Below, in pieces: positions 8,598 through 18,015 of a stretch of 64,000 nucleotides of DNA. The notes below the pieces were generated by a model that worked only from the letters and a program-made list of their open reading frames with translations, had not been told where the DNA came from and ran no database searches. The translations under genes and the position numbers were made by a program. Every line of letters begins with the position of its first letter. Within the stretch, counting starts at the first letter, position 1. Where the stretch lies: the NCBI RefSeq assembly GCF_028994805.1, contig NZ_JAJQQP010000003.1, positions 281,145-345,144 on the forward strand. The letters run 5' to 3'. The DNA comes from Promicromonospora iranensis (GTDB lineage: Bacteria > Actinomycetota > Actinomycetes > Actinomycetales > Cellulomonadaceae).

Positions 8598-8685
8598 CGG
8601 GCGTCACCGCGGGCCGGTGTCAGGTTTCGGCGGGCCACGAGGTCTGGAGGGTGTCCGACAGCAGCCACCGAACGGAGACCGACCC

Positions 8686-9300
8686 ATGCCCCGCACGCCG
8701 AACGAGCCGGCCCGCAGCATCAGCACCCGAATCAGCGGCGACCTCCCGAACACCCTGACCAACCGTGTGCTGGCTGCGTTCTCCCGTCGGCGGTACGGAG
8801 CGGTGCTGGACCCGCTGGTCGCCGTCGGGCACCACGGGAAGGTGACGCGGACGTACGCGCTCACCGAGCTCGGCGTCGGCGGCTGGAAGGCCCTGGACCC
8901 CGGCCTGAAGTCGCTCGCGGTCATGGCCGCCTCGGTGTCCATCGGCTGCACGTGGTGCGTGGACTTCGGCTACTGGGAGGCCGAGCACGAGCACATCGAT
9001 CCCGCCACGCTGCACGACGTCCCCGCCTGGCGGTCCAGCGAGCGGTTCACCGACCTGGAACGGGACGTGCTGGCGCTCGCGGAGGCCGAGACGGCCACCC
9101 CGCCGTCGGCCGACGACGAGCTGGTCGCGCGCCTGATCGCGGCCCTCGGCGAGGAGGCCTTCACGGAGCTGGTCGCGATCGTTGCCGTGGAGAACCTCCG
9201 CAGCCGCATCAACGCGACGATGGGCCTGAGCGCGCAGGGCTTCAGCGACCGGTGCGAGGTCCCGCTCGGCGGCGCGCTCGGTGAGGTCGCCGGGCCGTAG
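8686..9300 (+). CDS. Carboxymuconolactone decarboxylase-family protein
   Basis: A 204-aa member of the CMD/AhpD-like fold. The redox pair is visible as GCTWCVDFGYW, but the His usually three or four residues after the second Cys in AhpD-type peroxidases is absent (Gly/Tyr there). ATG 8686 has GGAG 8 nt upstream, so the open frame further upstream is not needed. It is a stand-alone gene between the lipid kinase and the convergent IclR gene. A thiol-based role in antioxidant defence is possible; the substrate is unknown. Confidence 0.75.
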   Translation: MPRTPNEPARSISTRISGDLPNTLTNRVLAAFSRRRYGAVLDPLVAVGHHGKVTRTYALTELGVGGWKALDPGLKSLAVMAASVSIGCTWCVDFGYWEAEHEHIDPATLHDVPAWRSSERFTDLERDVLALAEAETATPPSADDELVARLIAALGEEAFTELVAIVAVENLRSRINATMGLSAQGFSDRCEVPLGGALGEVAGP

Positions 9301-9332
9301 CGCCCGGCAGTGCCCGACGACGCCGCGGTCGG

Positions 9333-10094
9333 TCAGGCCCGCGCGAGGTCGCCGGCCACCATGCTCAGCTCACGGCGGGCGTGCTGAGGCACGACCTCGC
9401 CGGGGATGCTGAGCCCGACCGCCCACGTGGTGTCGTCGTGCGCGCGGCGGGGGACCAGGTGGGCGGCACAGGTGATGTCGTCGCGGAACTCGCCGTGCTC
9501 CTCGACGACCTTGTCCGGCTGCAGCCGGGCCAGCTGGGCGTCGAGCGCGGAGATGTCGGCGGCGGTGCGCGCGGTGAACTTGCGCATCCCGGCGTCGACC
9601 ACGAGCTCGTAGCGCTCCCGGCGGGAGATGCCGAGCAGCAGGGCCTTGCCGAGCGCCGTGGCATGGGCGGAGACGTCGAGCCCGCGCTCCAGGTCCTCCA
9701 GGTACGGGGAGCCCGGGGCCTCGGCGTAGTCGACGACGACCACGCGGCCGGCGCTGATGCGGCCGAGGTAGGCGCTGTAGCCGGTGCTCTGCGCGAGGTG
9801 GCGCAGCACCTCGCGCGTGTCCGGGCCGCGGCCGAGCGAGCCGAGCTGCTCGTAGAACCGGCGGCTCACCTGGCCGCCGATGTCGTACGTGCCGTCCTTG
9901 AGACGGGTGACGTAGCCCTTGTACGCGAGCGTGCGCACAAGGTGGTACGTGGTGGAGAGATTGAGCCCGCTGCGGCGTGCGATCGCCTTGACCGGCAGCC
10001 CTGGAGAGCGGGTCACGACCTCCAGGACGCGGAAGGCGCGGGCCACACTCTGCACCAGGTCGTCCGGGCGTTCCCGGTCGGCGTCCAGCGTCAC
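9333..10094 (-). CDS. IclR-family transcriptional regulator
   Basis: Winged-helix regulator of 253 aa. The helix-turn-helix is LPVKAIARRSGLNLSTTYHL, followed by the IclR effector domain with the usual SAHATALGKALL stretch. The start is the GTG at 10092-10094, preceded by a strong AAGGGGGG ribosome site; a longer frame upstream has none. It is divergent from the P450 gene, with a 214-bp gap that probably holds both promoters, so the P450 is its most likely target. Confidence 0.87.
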   Translation of the reverse strand: MTLDADRERPDDLVQSVARAFRVLEVVTRSPGLPVKAIARRSGLNLSTTYHLVRTLAYKGYVTRLKDGTYDIGGQVSRRFYEQLGSLGRGPDTREVLRHLAQSTGYSAYLGRISAGRVVVVDYAEAPGSPYLEDLERGLDVSAHATALGKALLLGISRRERYELVVDAGMRKFTARTAADISALDAQLARLQPDKVVEEHGEFRDDITCAAHLVPRRAHDDTTWAVGLSIPGEVVPQHARRELSMVAGDLARA

Positions 10095-10308
10095 GTGCCC
10101 CCCTTGCTCGTCGGCGATATGCCGGCGTTCGTTTCGACTGCAGGTCCTGCCCGGATGGGTCTCGACAGGGTCGATCGAGGGTGCGACAGTGTCTGTGCCC
10201 TCGCGGACATCGTAGCCACGGGCGTGGCCGAGGTCACGATGCATGGTGGGAACACGGGCGGGTTCACCCCTGGGCGATCAACGACGACTGCACAGATACG
10301 GCGAATCC

Positions 10309-11682
10309 ATGAATTTACCTGAACCGGATCAAATCCGGCAAGTACCCTCAGGTCCTCGGCCCGTCGTCTCGGGCACGATCCCTGCTCCGAGAGGGCCGGC
10401 CACATTGCTCGATGACATGCGCAGCACGCAGGACCGCCCGTGGCCCGGCAGCAGGCCGGTGCGGCTCAGCGGGGTCTCGAACCCGAAGCCCCTGGTCCGC
10501 GCGTCGGGCATGCCGGACCCGCGCGTGTTCTACGACGAGCTCGAGAGCGAGTGGGGCGAGGTGGCGCCGGTCGAGCTGGAGCCCGGCGTGCCGGCCTGGC
10601 TCGTCATGGGGCAGCGGCTCGTCTACGACGTCATGCGCAACGAGCACGTCTTCGCGACCGACCCCCGGACGTGGAACGGGCACGCACGCGGGGGCCTGCC
10701 CCCGACGTCGGGCCTGCGGCCGGTCCTCACGTCGCACCAGCGGTTCGCCGCGAACCACACCGACGGCGCGCTGCGCCAGCGCCTGCGCGAACCCCTCGAC
10801 GACGCGTTCGCGCAGCTCTCCGAGGGCATCACCGCCTCGAAGACCCGTTCGCTGTGCAACCTCCTCATCGACCGCTTCGAGGACCGTGGGCGCGCGGACC
10901 TGATGCTCGAGTACGCGTCGGTGGTCCCGTTCCTCGTCGTCGCCGACATGATCGGGCTCGACCCGGAGGACGGGCAGCGCCTGTTCGACCTGACGCGCCG
11001 GGTCTCCGGCGGCGGGACCGACGCCGCTCAGGCGGTGGCCGAGGTCGACAGGATGTTCGGTGGTCTCGTGGCGGCCCGCCGCACGGCACCGGGGCGGGAC
11101 CTCGCCAGCTCGCTGGTCGCGCACCCGAACATGGGCGAGGACGTCGAGGTGGTCCACACCCTGCTGCTCGTGGCCTACTCGGGCAACCTGACCCTGACTG
11201 CCTGGGTCGCGCAGACGCTGCTGCTGACCCTCGCCGACACGCGGTTCTCGGGCCGGCTGCACGGCGGCCGCATCGACCTGGACAGCGCCATGGACGAGGT
11301 CCTGTGGCGCTCCACGCCAACCATGCACACCCTGCCCCGGTTCGCCCGGCAGGACATCGTGCTGGACGGCAAGCTCGTCGCCGCCGGCGACCCGCTCGTC
11401 CTCGCGATCCACGCCGCGAACACCGACCCGCGGATGGACACCGGCGACCCGTGGGACCACGTCGGCAGCCGCGCCCACGTGTCGTTCGGCACCGGCCCGC
11501 ACGCGTGCCCGGCGCCCCGGACGGCGCGCGTGATCGCACGGATCGCCGTCGAGACCCTCCTGCGCCGGCTCGACGTCGTCCTGCGGATCCCCGCCGCCGA
11601 CGTCACCTGGGACCAGACGCTGTGGATCCGCCAGCCGGTGAGCCTCCCGGTCACGTTCCCGGCACCGGTGGACTCGGCGTAG
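10309..11682 (+). CDS. Cytochrome P450 lacking the EXXR arginine (CYP157-like)
   Basis: Heme-thiolate mono-oxygenase family, about 457 aa. The heme loop FGTGPHACPAPRTA places the thiolate at Cys400. The K-helix reads MDEVLWRSTP (E330 to W333), so Trp replaces the Arg of the otherwise universal EXXR; the streptomycete CYP157 family is known for such a loss. The I-helix (LLLVAYSGNLTLTAW) lacks the usual acid-Thr pair. The first 60 residues are Pro-rich and poorly conserved; ATG 10309 has no clear ribosome site and ATG 10417 is another choice. No ferredoxin or conservon gene is adjacent. Substrate unknown. Confidence 0.85.
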   Translation: MNLPEPDQIRQVPSGPRPVVSGTIPAPRGPATLLDDMRSTQDRPWPGSRPVRLSGVSNPKPLVRASGMPDPRVFYDELESEWGEVAPVELEPGVPAWLVMGQRLVYDVMRNEHVFATDPRTWNGHARGGLPPTSGLRPVLTSHQRFAANHTDGALRQRLREPLDDAFAQLSEGITASKTRSLCNLLIDRFEDRGRADLMLEYASVVPFLVVADMIGLDPEDGQRLFDLTRRVSGGGTDAAQAVAEVDRMFGGLVAARRTAPGRDLASSLVAHPNMGEDVEVVHTLLLVAYSGNLTLTAWVAQTLLLTLADTRFSGRLHGGRIDLDSAMDEVLWRSTPTMHTLPRFARQDIVLDGKLVAAGDPLVLAIHAANTDPRMDTGDPWDHVGSRAHVSFGTGPHACPAPRTARVIARIAVETLLRRLDVVLRIPAADVTWDQTLWIRQPVSLPVTFPAPVDSA

Positions 11683-11716
11683 CGCCGGGGTGTGCCCGGT
11701 CCGCCCGTGGGGGCGG

Positions 11717-11722
11717 TAGGTT
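11717..11722 (+). promoter_or_regulatory. -10 element of pntAB
   Basis: TAGGTT 7 nt upstream of a probable transcription start near 11729 would give a 17-nt leader that carries GAGGAGG just before the pntA ATG at 11746. Confidence 0.5.
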
Positions 11723-11745
11723 GCGCACGTGAGCGAGGAGGTCAC

Positions 11746-13371
11746 ATGCGCATCGGTATCCCGGACGACGGCGGGCCGCTCGTGCCCGCCACCCCGGCAA
11801 CCACCGCCCGGCTGGTCGGTCTCGGCTACGACGTGGTGGTCGCGGCAGGCGCTGGGTCCGGCGCGGGTTTTCCCGACGCCGCGTACCAGGCGGCAGGTGC
11901 CGCCGTCGTGCCCGACGCCGAGGCGTGGTCCGCCGACGTCGTGGCGATCACCCGGGCACCGGACGCGCTCGCCACGCCCGGCCCCGCAGGGTTGCGGCCG
12001 GGCGCGCGTGGCCCGGACGGGCTGCGGATCGGCGCGGTGCTGATCGCCCAGATCGCCCCCGCCGCCCGCCCCGACCTGGTGCGCGCGCTCGCCAACCGCG
12101 GCGTCACCGCGCTCGCCCTGGACGCCGTGCCGCGCATCTCCCGGGCGCAGTCGCTCGACGTGCTCAGCGCGCTGTCGAACGTCGCGGGGTACCGGGCGGT
12201 CGTCGAGGCCGCGGCCGAGTTCGGCGGCATGTTCTCCGGCCAGGTCACCGCGGCGGGCACCACACCCCCCGCGAACGTCTTCGTGATCGGCGCCGGCGTG
12301 GCCGGGCTCGCGGCCATCGGCGCGGCCGGCAGCCTCGGCGCGCAGGTGCGCGCCTTCGACGTACGGCCGGAGGCCGCCGAGCAGATCGAGTCCATGGGCG
12401 CGACGGTGGTCCGGGCGGACGACGCCGCGCAGCAGGTCAGCGCCGACGGCTATGCCTCGGCGCTCACCGCCGACCAGGAGGCGGCGGCGCTGCGCGCGTA
12501 CGCCGTCGAGGCCGCCGCCGCCGACATCGTGATCACCACGGCGCTCGTGCGGGGTACCGCACCCACCACCATCACCGCCGAGATGGTCGCCACCATGCGG
12601 CCGGGCAGCGTGATCGTCGACCTCGCGGCCCCCGGCGGCGGCAACTGCGAGCTGACGGTGCCAGGACGACGGGTCGTCAGCGACAACGGCGTGGTGATCC
12701 TCGGCTGGACCGACCTGCCCGACCGGATGCCCCGGCACACCTCCGAGCTGCTCGGCACGGCGGTCGCCAACCTGGTCCAGCTCGGCACCCCGGGCCGGGA
12801 CGGCCGCCTCGTGCTCGACCCGGAGGACGTCGTCGTGCGCGGGATGACCGTCGCCGCGGGCGGCGAGGTGCTGTGGCCACCACCGCCGGTAGCGGTGTCC
12901 GCGCCGACGGCGCCGGGCGGGCCCGGCTCGGTGGCCGCGCCCGACCGGACCGCGCCAGGCTCCCGACACGCTCGACCAGCGGCGGGCGGGGCCCGCCCGG
13001 CCTCGCCGATGGTCCGGAACGGGCTGCTGGCGCTCGGCGGGCTGCTCGCCGTGCTCGCCGTGGCGGCGTCACCCGCCGAGCAGGCGGCGCACTTCACCGT
13101 GCTGGCGCTCGCCGTCGTCGTCGGGTTCTACGTGATCTCGCACGTCAGCCACGCCCTGCACACCCCGCTCATGTCCCAGACCAACGCCATCTCCGGGATC
13201 ATCCTCGTCGGCGGGATGCTGCAGATCGGCTCGTCCGACCCGGTGGTGACCACGCTGGCCGTGCTCGCCTCGACGGTCGCGAGCATCAACATCTTCGGTG
13301 GGTTCCTCGTGACCCACCGCATGCTCGGGATGTTCCGCAGGGGCGACGCCGCCGAGGGGAGCAACCGATGA
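11746..13371 (+). CDS. pntA: NAD(P) transhydrogenase subunit alpha
   Basis: NAD(H)-binding subunit of the proton-pumping transhydrogenase that exchanges hydride between NADH and NADP+. The 541-aa product has the alanine dehydrogenase/PNT N- and C-terminal domains with a Rossmann motif ([20 protein letters not shown]) and, after a Pro/Ala linker near residues 385-420, a C-terminal membrane domain of four helices. It is therefore the fused form seen in E. coli, not the split PntAA/PntAB form. GAGGAGG lies 4 nt before the ATG. The stop overlaps the start of pntB by ATGA, so translation is coupled. Confidence 0.93.
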   Translation: MRIGIPDDGGPLVPATPATTARLVGLGYDVVVAAGAGSGAGFPDAAYQAAGAAVVPDAEAWSADVVAITRAPDALATPGPAGLRPGARGPDGLRIGAVLIAQIAPAARPDLVRALANRGVTALALDAVPRISRAQSLDVLSALSNVAGYRAVVEAAAEFGGMFSGQVTAAGTTPPANVFVIGAGVAGLAAIGAAGSLGAQVRAFDVRPEAAEQIESMGATVVRADDAAQQVSADGYASALTADQEAAALRAYAVEAAAADIVITTALVRGTAPTTITAEMVATMRPGSVIVDLAAPGGGNCELTVPGRRVVSDNGVVILGWTDLPDRMPRHTSELLGTAVANLVQLGTPGRDGRLVLDPEDVVVRGMTVAAGGEVLWPPPPVAVSAPTAPGGPGSVAAPDRTAPGSRHARPAAGGARPASPMVRNGLLALGGLLAVLAVAASPAEQAAHFTVLALAVVVGFYVISHVSHALHTPLMSQTNAISGIILVGGMLQIGSSDPVVTTLAVLASTVASINIFGGFLVTHRMLGMFRRGDAAEGSNR

Positions 13372-14777
13372 CCGTCGAGTCGGTGGTCCAGGCCGTCTAC
13401 CTCGTGGCCGCGGTGCTCTTCGTGCTGTCCCTGGCCGGGCTGTCGAAGCAGGAGACCGCGCGGCGCGGTGTCCTGCTCGGCATGACCGGCATGGGCCTCG
13501 CCCTCGCGGCGACCGTAGCCCTCGCGCTGGACCGGTCCGAGCGGCCCGTCGGCGTGACCGCCGGCCTGATCCTGCTCGTGCTCCTGGTGGGCGCGGCAGT
13601 GGGTACCTGGCGGGCGCGGACCGTCGAGATGACGCAGATGCCGGAGCTCATCGCGCTGCTGCACTCGTTCGTGGGCGCTGCGGCGGTCCTGGTGGGCTTC
13701 GGGTCCTACCTGACCGAGCCCCACACGAGGGGCGCCGGGAGCACCGTGCACCTCGTCGAGGTGTTCCTCGGCGTGCTGATCGGCGCCGTGACGTTCACCG
13801 GCTCCGTGGTGGCGTTCGGGAAGCTGTCGGCGCGGCTGAGGTCGTCCCCGCTGATGCTCCCGGGCCGCAACTGGCTCAACCTGGCCGCCGTCGTCGCGTG
13901 CGGCGGGCTGCTGTGGTGGTTCCTCGCCGCGGGCAGCGCGGGCCTGCTCCCGCTGCTGCTCATGACGGTCGTGGCCCTGGCGCTGGGCTGGCACCTGGTG
14001 GCGGCGATCGGTGGAGGCGACATGCCCGTCGTCGTCTCGATGCTGAACTCCTACTCCGGGTGGGCGGCCGCCGCTGCCGGGTTCATGCTCGGCAACGACC
14101 TGCTCATCATCACCGGCGCGCTCGTCGGATCGTCGGGTGCGATCCTCAGCTACCTGATGTGCCGGGCGATGAACCGGTCGTTCGTCAGCGTGATCCTCGG
14201 CGGGTTCGGCGCCGGGACGGGCGCGGTCGCCCAGGGCGGTGTCGCCGAACCGGGCTCCTACCGCGAGACGACGGCGCTCGAGGTGGCCGACCGCCTGACC
14301 GCCGCCCGCTCGGTGATCGTCGTGCCGGGCTACGGCATGGCGGTGGCGAAGGCGCAGTACCCGGTGGCCGACCTGGTCGCACGGCTCACGGCGCGGGGGA
14401 CCACCGTACGGTTCGGCATCCACCCGGTGGCCGGCCGCCTGCCCGGCCACATGAACGTGCTGCTCGCGGAGGCGAAGGTGCCGTACGACCAGGTGCTCGG
14501 CATGGACGAGATCAACGACGACCTGCCCGGCACCGACGTCGTGCTGGTGATCGGCGCCAACGACACCGTGAACCCGGCCGCGCAGGACGACCCGGCGTCG
14601 CCCATCGCGGGCATGCCGGTGCTCGAGGTGTGGCAGGCTCGCGAGGTGGTGGTCTTCAAGCGGTCCATGGCGACCGGCTATGCCGGCGTACAGAACCCGT
14701 TGTTCTTCCGCGAGAACACCGCGATGTTGTTCGGCGACGCGAAGGACCAGGTGGAGCTGATCGTGCAGGCGCTCTGA
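13368..14777 (+). CDS. pntB: NAD(P) transhydrogenase subunit beta
   Basis: NADP(H)-binding and proton-translocating partner of PntA, 469 aa. The first 270 residues hold about nine membrane helices, including the [20 protein letters not shown] segment strongly conserved in the family; the C-terminal domain III carries [12 protein letters not shown] and the NADP-site residues around [10 protein letters not shown]. It overlaps pntA by 4 nt and is followed by a terminator hairpin, so the pair forms a complete operon. The enzyme supplies NADPH at the cost of the proton gradient. Confidence 0.94.
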   Translation: MTVESVVQAVYLVAAVLFVLSLAGLSKQETARRGVLLGMTGMGLALAATVALALDRSERPVGVTAGLILLVLLVGAAVGTWRARTVEMTQMPELIALLHSFVGAAAVLVGFGSYLTEPHTRGAGSTVHLVEVFLGVLIGAVTFTGSVVAFGKLSARLRSSPLMLPGRNWLNLAAVVACGGLLWWFLAAGSAGLLPLLLMTVVALALGWHLVAAIGGGDMPVVVSMLNSYSGWAAAAAGFMLGNDLLIITGALVGSSGAILSYLMCRAMNRSFVSVILGGFGAGTGAVAQGGVAEPGSYRETTALEVADRLTAARSVIVVPGYGMAVAKAQYPVADLVARLTARGTTVRFGIHPVAGRLPGHMNVLLAEAKVPYDQVLGMDEINDDLPGTDVVLVIGANDTVNPAAQDDPASPIAGMPVLEVWQAREVVVFKRSMATGYAGVQNPLFFRENTAMLFGDAKDQVELIVQAL

Positions 14778-14786
14778 CGGCACGGA

Positions 14787-14812
14787 CCCGGTTCGCCGGG
14801 CTGGTACTTTTT
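14787..14812 (+). terminator. Terminator after pntB
   Basis: A short GC stem CCCGG-TTCG-CCGGG (14787-14800) with a stable tetraloop is followed after 7 nt by TTTTT, a rare T-run in this DNA, 10 bases past the pntB stop. Confidence 0.65.
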
Positions 14813-14853
14813 GCGTTCGGGCGGTCATGTGTGGGTGAATTGAAAGTGACGCG

Positions 14854-14882
14854 CTGACATCGCGCGGTAACGACTTGGTATA
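14854..14882 (+). promoter_or_regulatory. Promoter of the small membrane protein gene
   Basis: CTGACA (14854-14859) and GGTATA (14877-14882) are spaced by 17 bp, in an unusually AT-rich gap between pntB and the membrane protein gene at 14931. Confidence 0.45.
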
Positions 14883-14930
14883 AAGGGCGCGCCAGGAGAG
14901 TCCGGTGCAGTTCCTCAGTGCGGAGGCCGA

Positions 14931-15359
14931 GTGTTGACACGCTCTCTCGTGACCGTCACGGTCGCGATCGTGGGGTTCCTGGTGCTTGTCGCGACCACCG
15001 AGCTCTTCTACTTCGGGCCCCCTGCCGGGGCCCACAACGCCGGCGAGGTGTTCGCGTCGCTCGGTGGCGCCACGCTCACGCTCCTCACCTGGGCTGTTGT
15101 CGGGTGGGGGGTCGCGCGGACGGCCCGGGCCCTCCGCCTGGTCCGGCTCTCGGTCCTCGTCGGCATGGTCGTCCCCGTGGCGGCGATCGTCGCCTTCGCC
15201 CTGACCGTCGAGCTTGATGCCTGGTCCACCGGGTTCGGGGCGTTCGCGTTCGCGGCGGCGTCGGCCGGCGTGCTGGTGACGATCCGCCGCCGCCCGACCA
15301 CGGAACCCAGCCCGGTAGCCCGGCACAACGGCCACCCACCGGTCCACATGGCCGCATAA
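14931..15359 (+). CDS. Small membrane protein of unknown function
   Basis: A 142-aa protein I do not recognise. It has four hydrophobic segments (roughly residues 5-24, 42-60, 70-92 and 98-117) and a short basic, Pro-rich tail, so a four-helix inner-membrane protein is expected. GTG 14931 has GGAGG 4 nt upstream; TTG 14934 would give better spacing. It stands alone between pntAB and the convergent mqo, followed by two large palindromes. Its own promoter is visible. No domain or catalytic motif was seen. Confidence 0.7.
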   Translation: MLTRSLVTVTVAIVGFLVLVATTELFYFGPPAGAHNAGEVFASLGGATLTLLTWAVVGWGVARTARALRLVRLSVLVGMVVPVAAIVAFALTVELDAWSTGFGAFAFAAASAGVLVTIRRRPTTEPSPVARHNGHPPVHMAA

Positions 15360-15410
15360 CCGGCCGAGCTGTCTCCCGACCCGCCGCCTCCGCAGAGCCC
15401 CTCGGGCACC

Positions 15411-15478
15411 CCGCTTCGAGGTCTAAGTTTCTCCGCCCTGAAACGTTTCAAAGCGGAGAAACTTAGACCTCGAAGGGG
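15411..15478. repeat. Long palindrome (family D)
   Basis: A 68-bp near-perfect palindrome: 22-bp perfect arms (15414-15435 and 15454-15475; left arm begins CTTCGAGGTCTAAG) around a central TGAAACGTTTCA that is itself palindromic about the same centre. Only three base pairs in the whole structure fail. It lies between two convergent genes and has no T-tract, so it could act as a two-way transcription stop or a cruciform. Confidence 0.9.
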
Positions 15479-15531
15479 AGCGGTTGTGCCGGACTCGGGC
15501 GACCCTGGCGGTCAGGGGTCCGGGGCAGCCG

Positions 15532-15575
15532 CAGGAGTGGTCTCTTCATCGGGTTCGATGAAGAGACCACTCCTG
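15532..15575. repeat. Long palindrome (family E)
   Basis: Perfect 20-bp arms (15532-15551 and 15556-15575; left arm begins CAGGAGTGGTCTC) with a 4-nt GGTT loop, 53 bp beyond the preceding palindrome and 21 bp from the mqo stop. The two neighbours have unrelated sequences. A terminator for the convergent mqo transcript is plausible. Confidence 0.9.
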
Positions 15576-15596
15576 GATTCGACGGACCAGCCGAGG

Positions 15597-17090
15597 TCAG
15601 GCGCCGGCGGTGACCCGGTCCTGGGACGCGAGGTCCGCGGCGCTGTAGTCCGCGCCGCCGCCGAGGCTCGGCATCATCGAGGTGAGCTGCGGCTTCCACC
15701 CGGCGTACCGGTCGGGGAAGCAGCGCTCCAGCAGGCCGGTCATGGCGGAGACCGCGGTCGAGGCACCCGGGGAGGCGCCGAGCAGGCCGGCGATGGTGCC
15801 GTCCTTGGCCGCGACGACCTCGGTGCCGAACTCCAGCACGCCGCCCTTGCCCTTGACCCACTTGATGACCTGGACGCGCTGGCCGGCGGTGATCCGCTCC
15901 CAGTCGCCGGGCTGCGCGGTCGGCATGAACCGCTGAAGCTCGTGGAACTTGGTCTCCGGAGCGGCCGCGACCTGGCCCACCAGGTAGCCGGTGAGGTCGA
16001 GGTTCTTCACGCCGGCGCCCAGCATCGAGAACACGTTGTGCGCGCGCAGCGAGGTGATCAGGCCGAGGTACTTGCCCTTCTTGAGGTACTTGGGGCTGAA
16101 CCCGGCGTACGGGCCGAACATCAGGTAGCTCTTGCCGTCCACGATGCGCGTGTCCAGGTGGGGCACGGACATCGGCGGGGCGCCGACGTCGGCCTTGCCG
16201 TACACCTTGGCCTGGTGCTGGGACACGATCTCCGGGTTGTCCGTGCGCAGGAACTCGCCCGAGATCGGGAAGCCGCCGTACCCGCGCGCCTCCTTGATGC
16301 CCGAGGACTGCAGCAGCGGCAGCGCGCCACCACCGGCGCCGACGAAGACGAACTTCGCGGTGACGGTGCGGCGGCGGGTGCCCGCGTTCCAGGAGCGGTC
16401 GCGCAGGTTCAGGCGCCAGCGGCCGTCGCGCAGCTTCTTGAGGCCGCGGACCTCGTGGTTCAGGTGCAGCTCGGTGTTGTGCGCTGCCGCGAACTCGACG
16501 AGCTTCTTGGTGAGCGAGCCGAAGTCGACGTCGGTGCCGGCGGCGGCACGCGTGGCCGCGATCGGCTCGTCGCTGTCGCGGTCGAGGGTCATCAGCGGTG
16601 CCCACCGGCCGATCACGGCGGGGTCCGAGCTGAACTCCATGTCGCTGAACAGCGGGTGCACGCTGAGCGCCTCGTAGCGGCGGCGCAGGAAGTCCACGTT
16701 GTCCGCGCCGCGCACGAACGTCATGTGGGGCGTGACGTTGATGAAGTCGGTGCCCTCCATCAGGCCGGCGGTCAGGAGGTGGTTCCAGAACTCGCGGGAG
16801 GTGTGGAACTGCTCGTTGATCGTCACCGCCTTCGAGATGTCGACGGAGCCGTCCTTGCGCTCGGGCGTGTAGTTCAGCTCGCAGAGCGCGGCGTGGCCGG
16901 TACCCGCGTTGTTCCACGGGTTCGACGACTCTTGCGCGACCTCGTCGAGGCGCTCGTAGATTCCGATACGCCAGGTCGGCTCGAGGATCGTGAGCAGCGC
17001 ACCGAGCGTGGCGCTCATGATCCCTCCGCCGATCAGCGCGACGTCGACCTCTTCGGAGGGACGCGGGGCTGTCTGGAGGTAAGAAGTCAC
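15597..17090 (-). CDS. mqo: Malate:quinone oxidoreductase
   Basis: Peripheral membrane flavoprotein of the TCA cycle that oxidises malate to oxaloacetate and reduces the quinone pool. At 497 aa it has the usual length. The N-terminal FAD motif is ALIGGGIMSATLGALL, followed by the family signature NPWNNAGTGHAALCELNYTP; the C-terminal part has LLGASPGASTAVSAM. The GTG at 17088-17090 sits 7 nt after a TATCGT element, indicating a leaderless message. It stands alone, convergent with the small membrane protein. Confidence 0.96.
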   Translation of the reverse strand: MTSYLQTAPRPSEEVDVALIGGGIMSATLGALLTILEPTWRIGIYERLDEVAQESSNPWNNAGTGHAALCELNYTPERKDGSVDISKAVTINEQFHTSREFWNHLLTAGLMEGTDFINVTPHMTFVRGADNVDFLRRRYEALSVHPLFSDMEFSSDPAVIGRWAPLMTLDRDSDEPIAATRAAAGTDVDFGSLTKKLVEFAAAHNTELHLNHEVRGLKKLRDGRWRLNLRDRSWNAGTRRRTVTAKFVFVGAGGGALPLLQSSGIKEARGYGGFPISGEFLRTDNPEIVSQHQAKVYGKADVGAPPMSVPHLDTRIVDGKSYLMFGPYAGFSPKYLKKGKYLGLITSLRAHNVFSMLGAGVKNLDLTGYLVGQVAAAPETKFHELQRFMPTAQPGDWERITAGQRVQVIKWVKGKGGVLEFGTEVVAAKDGTIAGLLGASPGASTAVSAMTGLLERCFPDRYAGWKPQLTSMMPSLGGGADYSAADLASQDRVTAGA

Positions 17091-17097
17091 GTCAAGA

Positions 17098-17103
17098 ACG
17101 ATA
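17098..17103 (-). promoter_or_regulatory. -10 element, leaderless mqo
   Basis: On the minus strand TATCGT ends 7 nt before the mqo GTG, with no ribosome site between. Confidence 0.55.
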
Positions 17104-17226
17104 GCGGGCTTGTGAAAAGCGGAACGAGCGCTGTGGCGCGAATCACGCGATGCGATCCGTGACGTCCCTCACGCTCGTCCCGCAGGCCTCACCCCGCGCG
17201 CCCGACCTCGCGCCCGACCCCGTGCG

Positions 17227-17916
17227 TCACCGGGCCGGGAGGGCGGACGGCCACGGCCCCAGCTCGGGGAGATCGGTCCCCAGCGGTGCCGCCGGGACAC
17301 GTCCGGCCAGCCACGCCGTGACGTCGCGCGGGTCGCCGGCGATGTCGTCCGCGGACACGCCGTCGGGCAGCCGGACTGCGAGGAACGCGCGCAGGTGGAC
17401 GCACAGGGTGTCGTCCCAGGTCTCGTACCCGACTGCCGGGGAGGTGCCGGCGAGGGCGTCGACCGAGTGGATCCGCACCTCGCGCCACCAGGCGAGCAGG
17501 CAGCCCGACAGAGGCCCGCCGCGGTAGCCGCTCGGGGCGTCCCAGAGCGGGGAGCCGGGCTCCGGCCACGCCTGCGCCAGGTCGTCGCCGAGGGCACCCA
17601 GGACTGCGAGGTGCTCGGCCACCGTCCGGCCCGAACCGGCCTCGATCCCGGCGTTGCGGGCCTCCTGGCTCGCGTAGACGGGGACCACCTCGCCGCGCTC
17701 GGCCGCCTGGGTCTGGCCGAGCATCGCGCCGCCGATCCCTGCGACGTGGGACAGGACGTGCCCACGCGTCCAGCCGTCCAGGGGCGACGGTCCGGCGAGG
17801 TCCGCATCGGTCAGCTGCCCGACGGCGGACAGCAGCGCGTCCAGCGCTGCTGCCGAGTCGGCCAGGGCGTGCAGGACGAGGTCGGTGCTGTCGGTGGTGC
17901 TGGTGCTGCTGGTCAC
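17227..17916 (-). CDS. Maleylpyruvate isomerase-family (DinB-fold) protein
   Basis: A 229-aa four-helix protein of the mycothiol-dependent/DinB-like superfamily. The N-terminal helix pair ends in the WTRGHVLSHVAG motif, whose His residues bind metal in characterised relatives; a second His is in WWREVRIHSVDA. GTG at 17914-17916 has GGAGGGA about 6 nt upstream. It lies 99 nt downstream of the PdxH-like gene and may be the last gene of that minus-strand unit. The reaction is unknown; thiol-dependent detoxification is only a family-level guess. Confidence 0.78.
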   Translation of the reverse strand: MTSSTSTTDSTDLVLHALADSAAALDALLSAVGQLTDADLAGPSPLDGWTRGHVLSHVAGIGGAMLGQTQAAERGEVVPVYASQEARNAGIEAGSGRTVAEHLAVLGALGDDLAQAWPEPGSPLWDAPSGYRGGPLSGCLLAWWREVRIHSVDALAGTSPAVGYETWDDTLCVHLRAFLAVRLPDGVSADDIAGDPRDVTAWLAGRVPAAPLGTDLPELGPWPSALPAR

Positions 17917-18015
17917 TGTGGTGTCCCTCCAGAGGGTGTGGGGTCATCGGGTCGTCGGACGTCGAGGTCGGTCAGGCGGCCTGTACGCCTGGTAGGCCGG
18001 CGGGTGGGGGCAGGA

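Noticed and set aside
11729-12043. Alternative GTG start for a protein at 11729
   Set aside because: It is in a different frame from pntA and gives no homology; the GTG more likely marks the transcript start.
10348-12969. Open frame of 873 codons on the minus strand opposite the P450 and pntA
   Set aside because: It has no recognisable domain, is rich in Arg/Gly/His, and runs antisense to two clear genes; such frames are expected in very GC-rich DNA.
13128-15347. Open frame of 739 codons on the minus strand opposite pntB
   Set aside because: Same reason: low-complexity translation opposite a well-conserved gene on the other strand.
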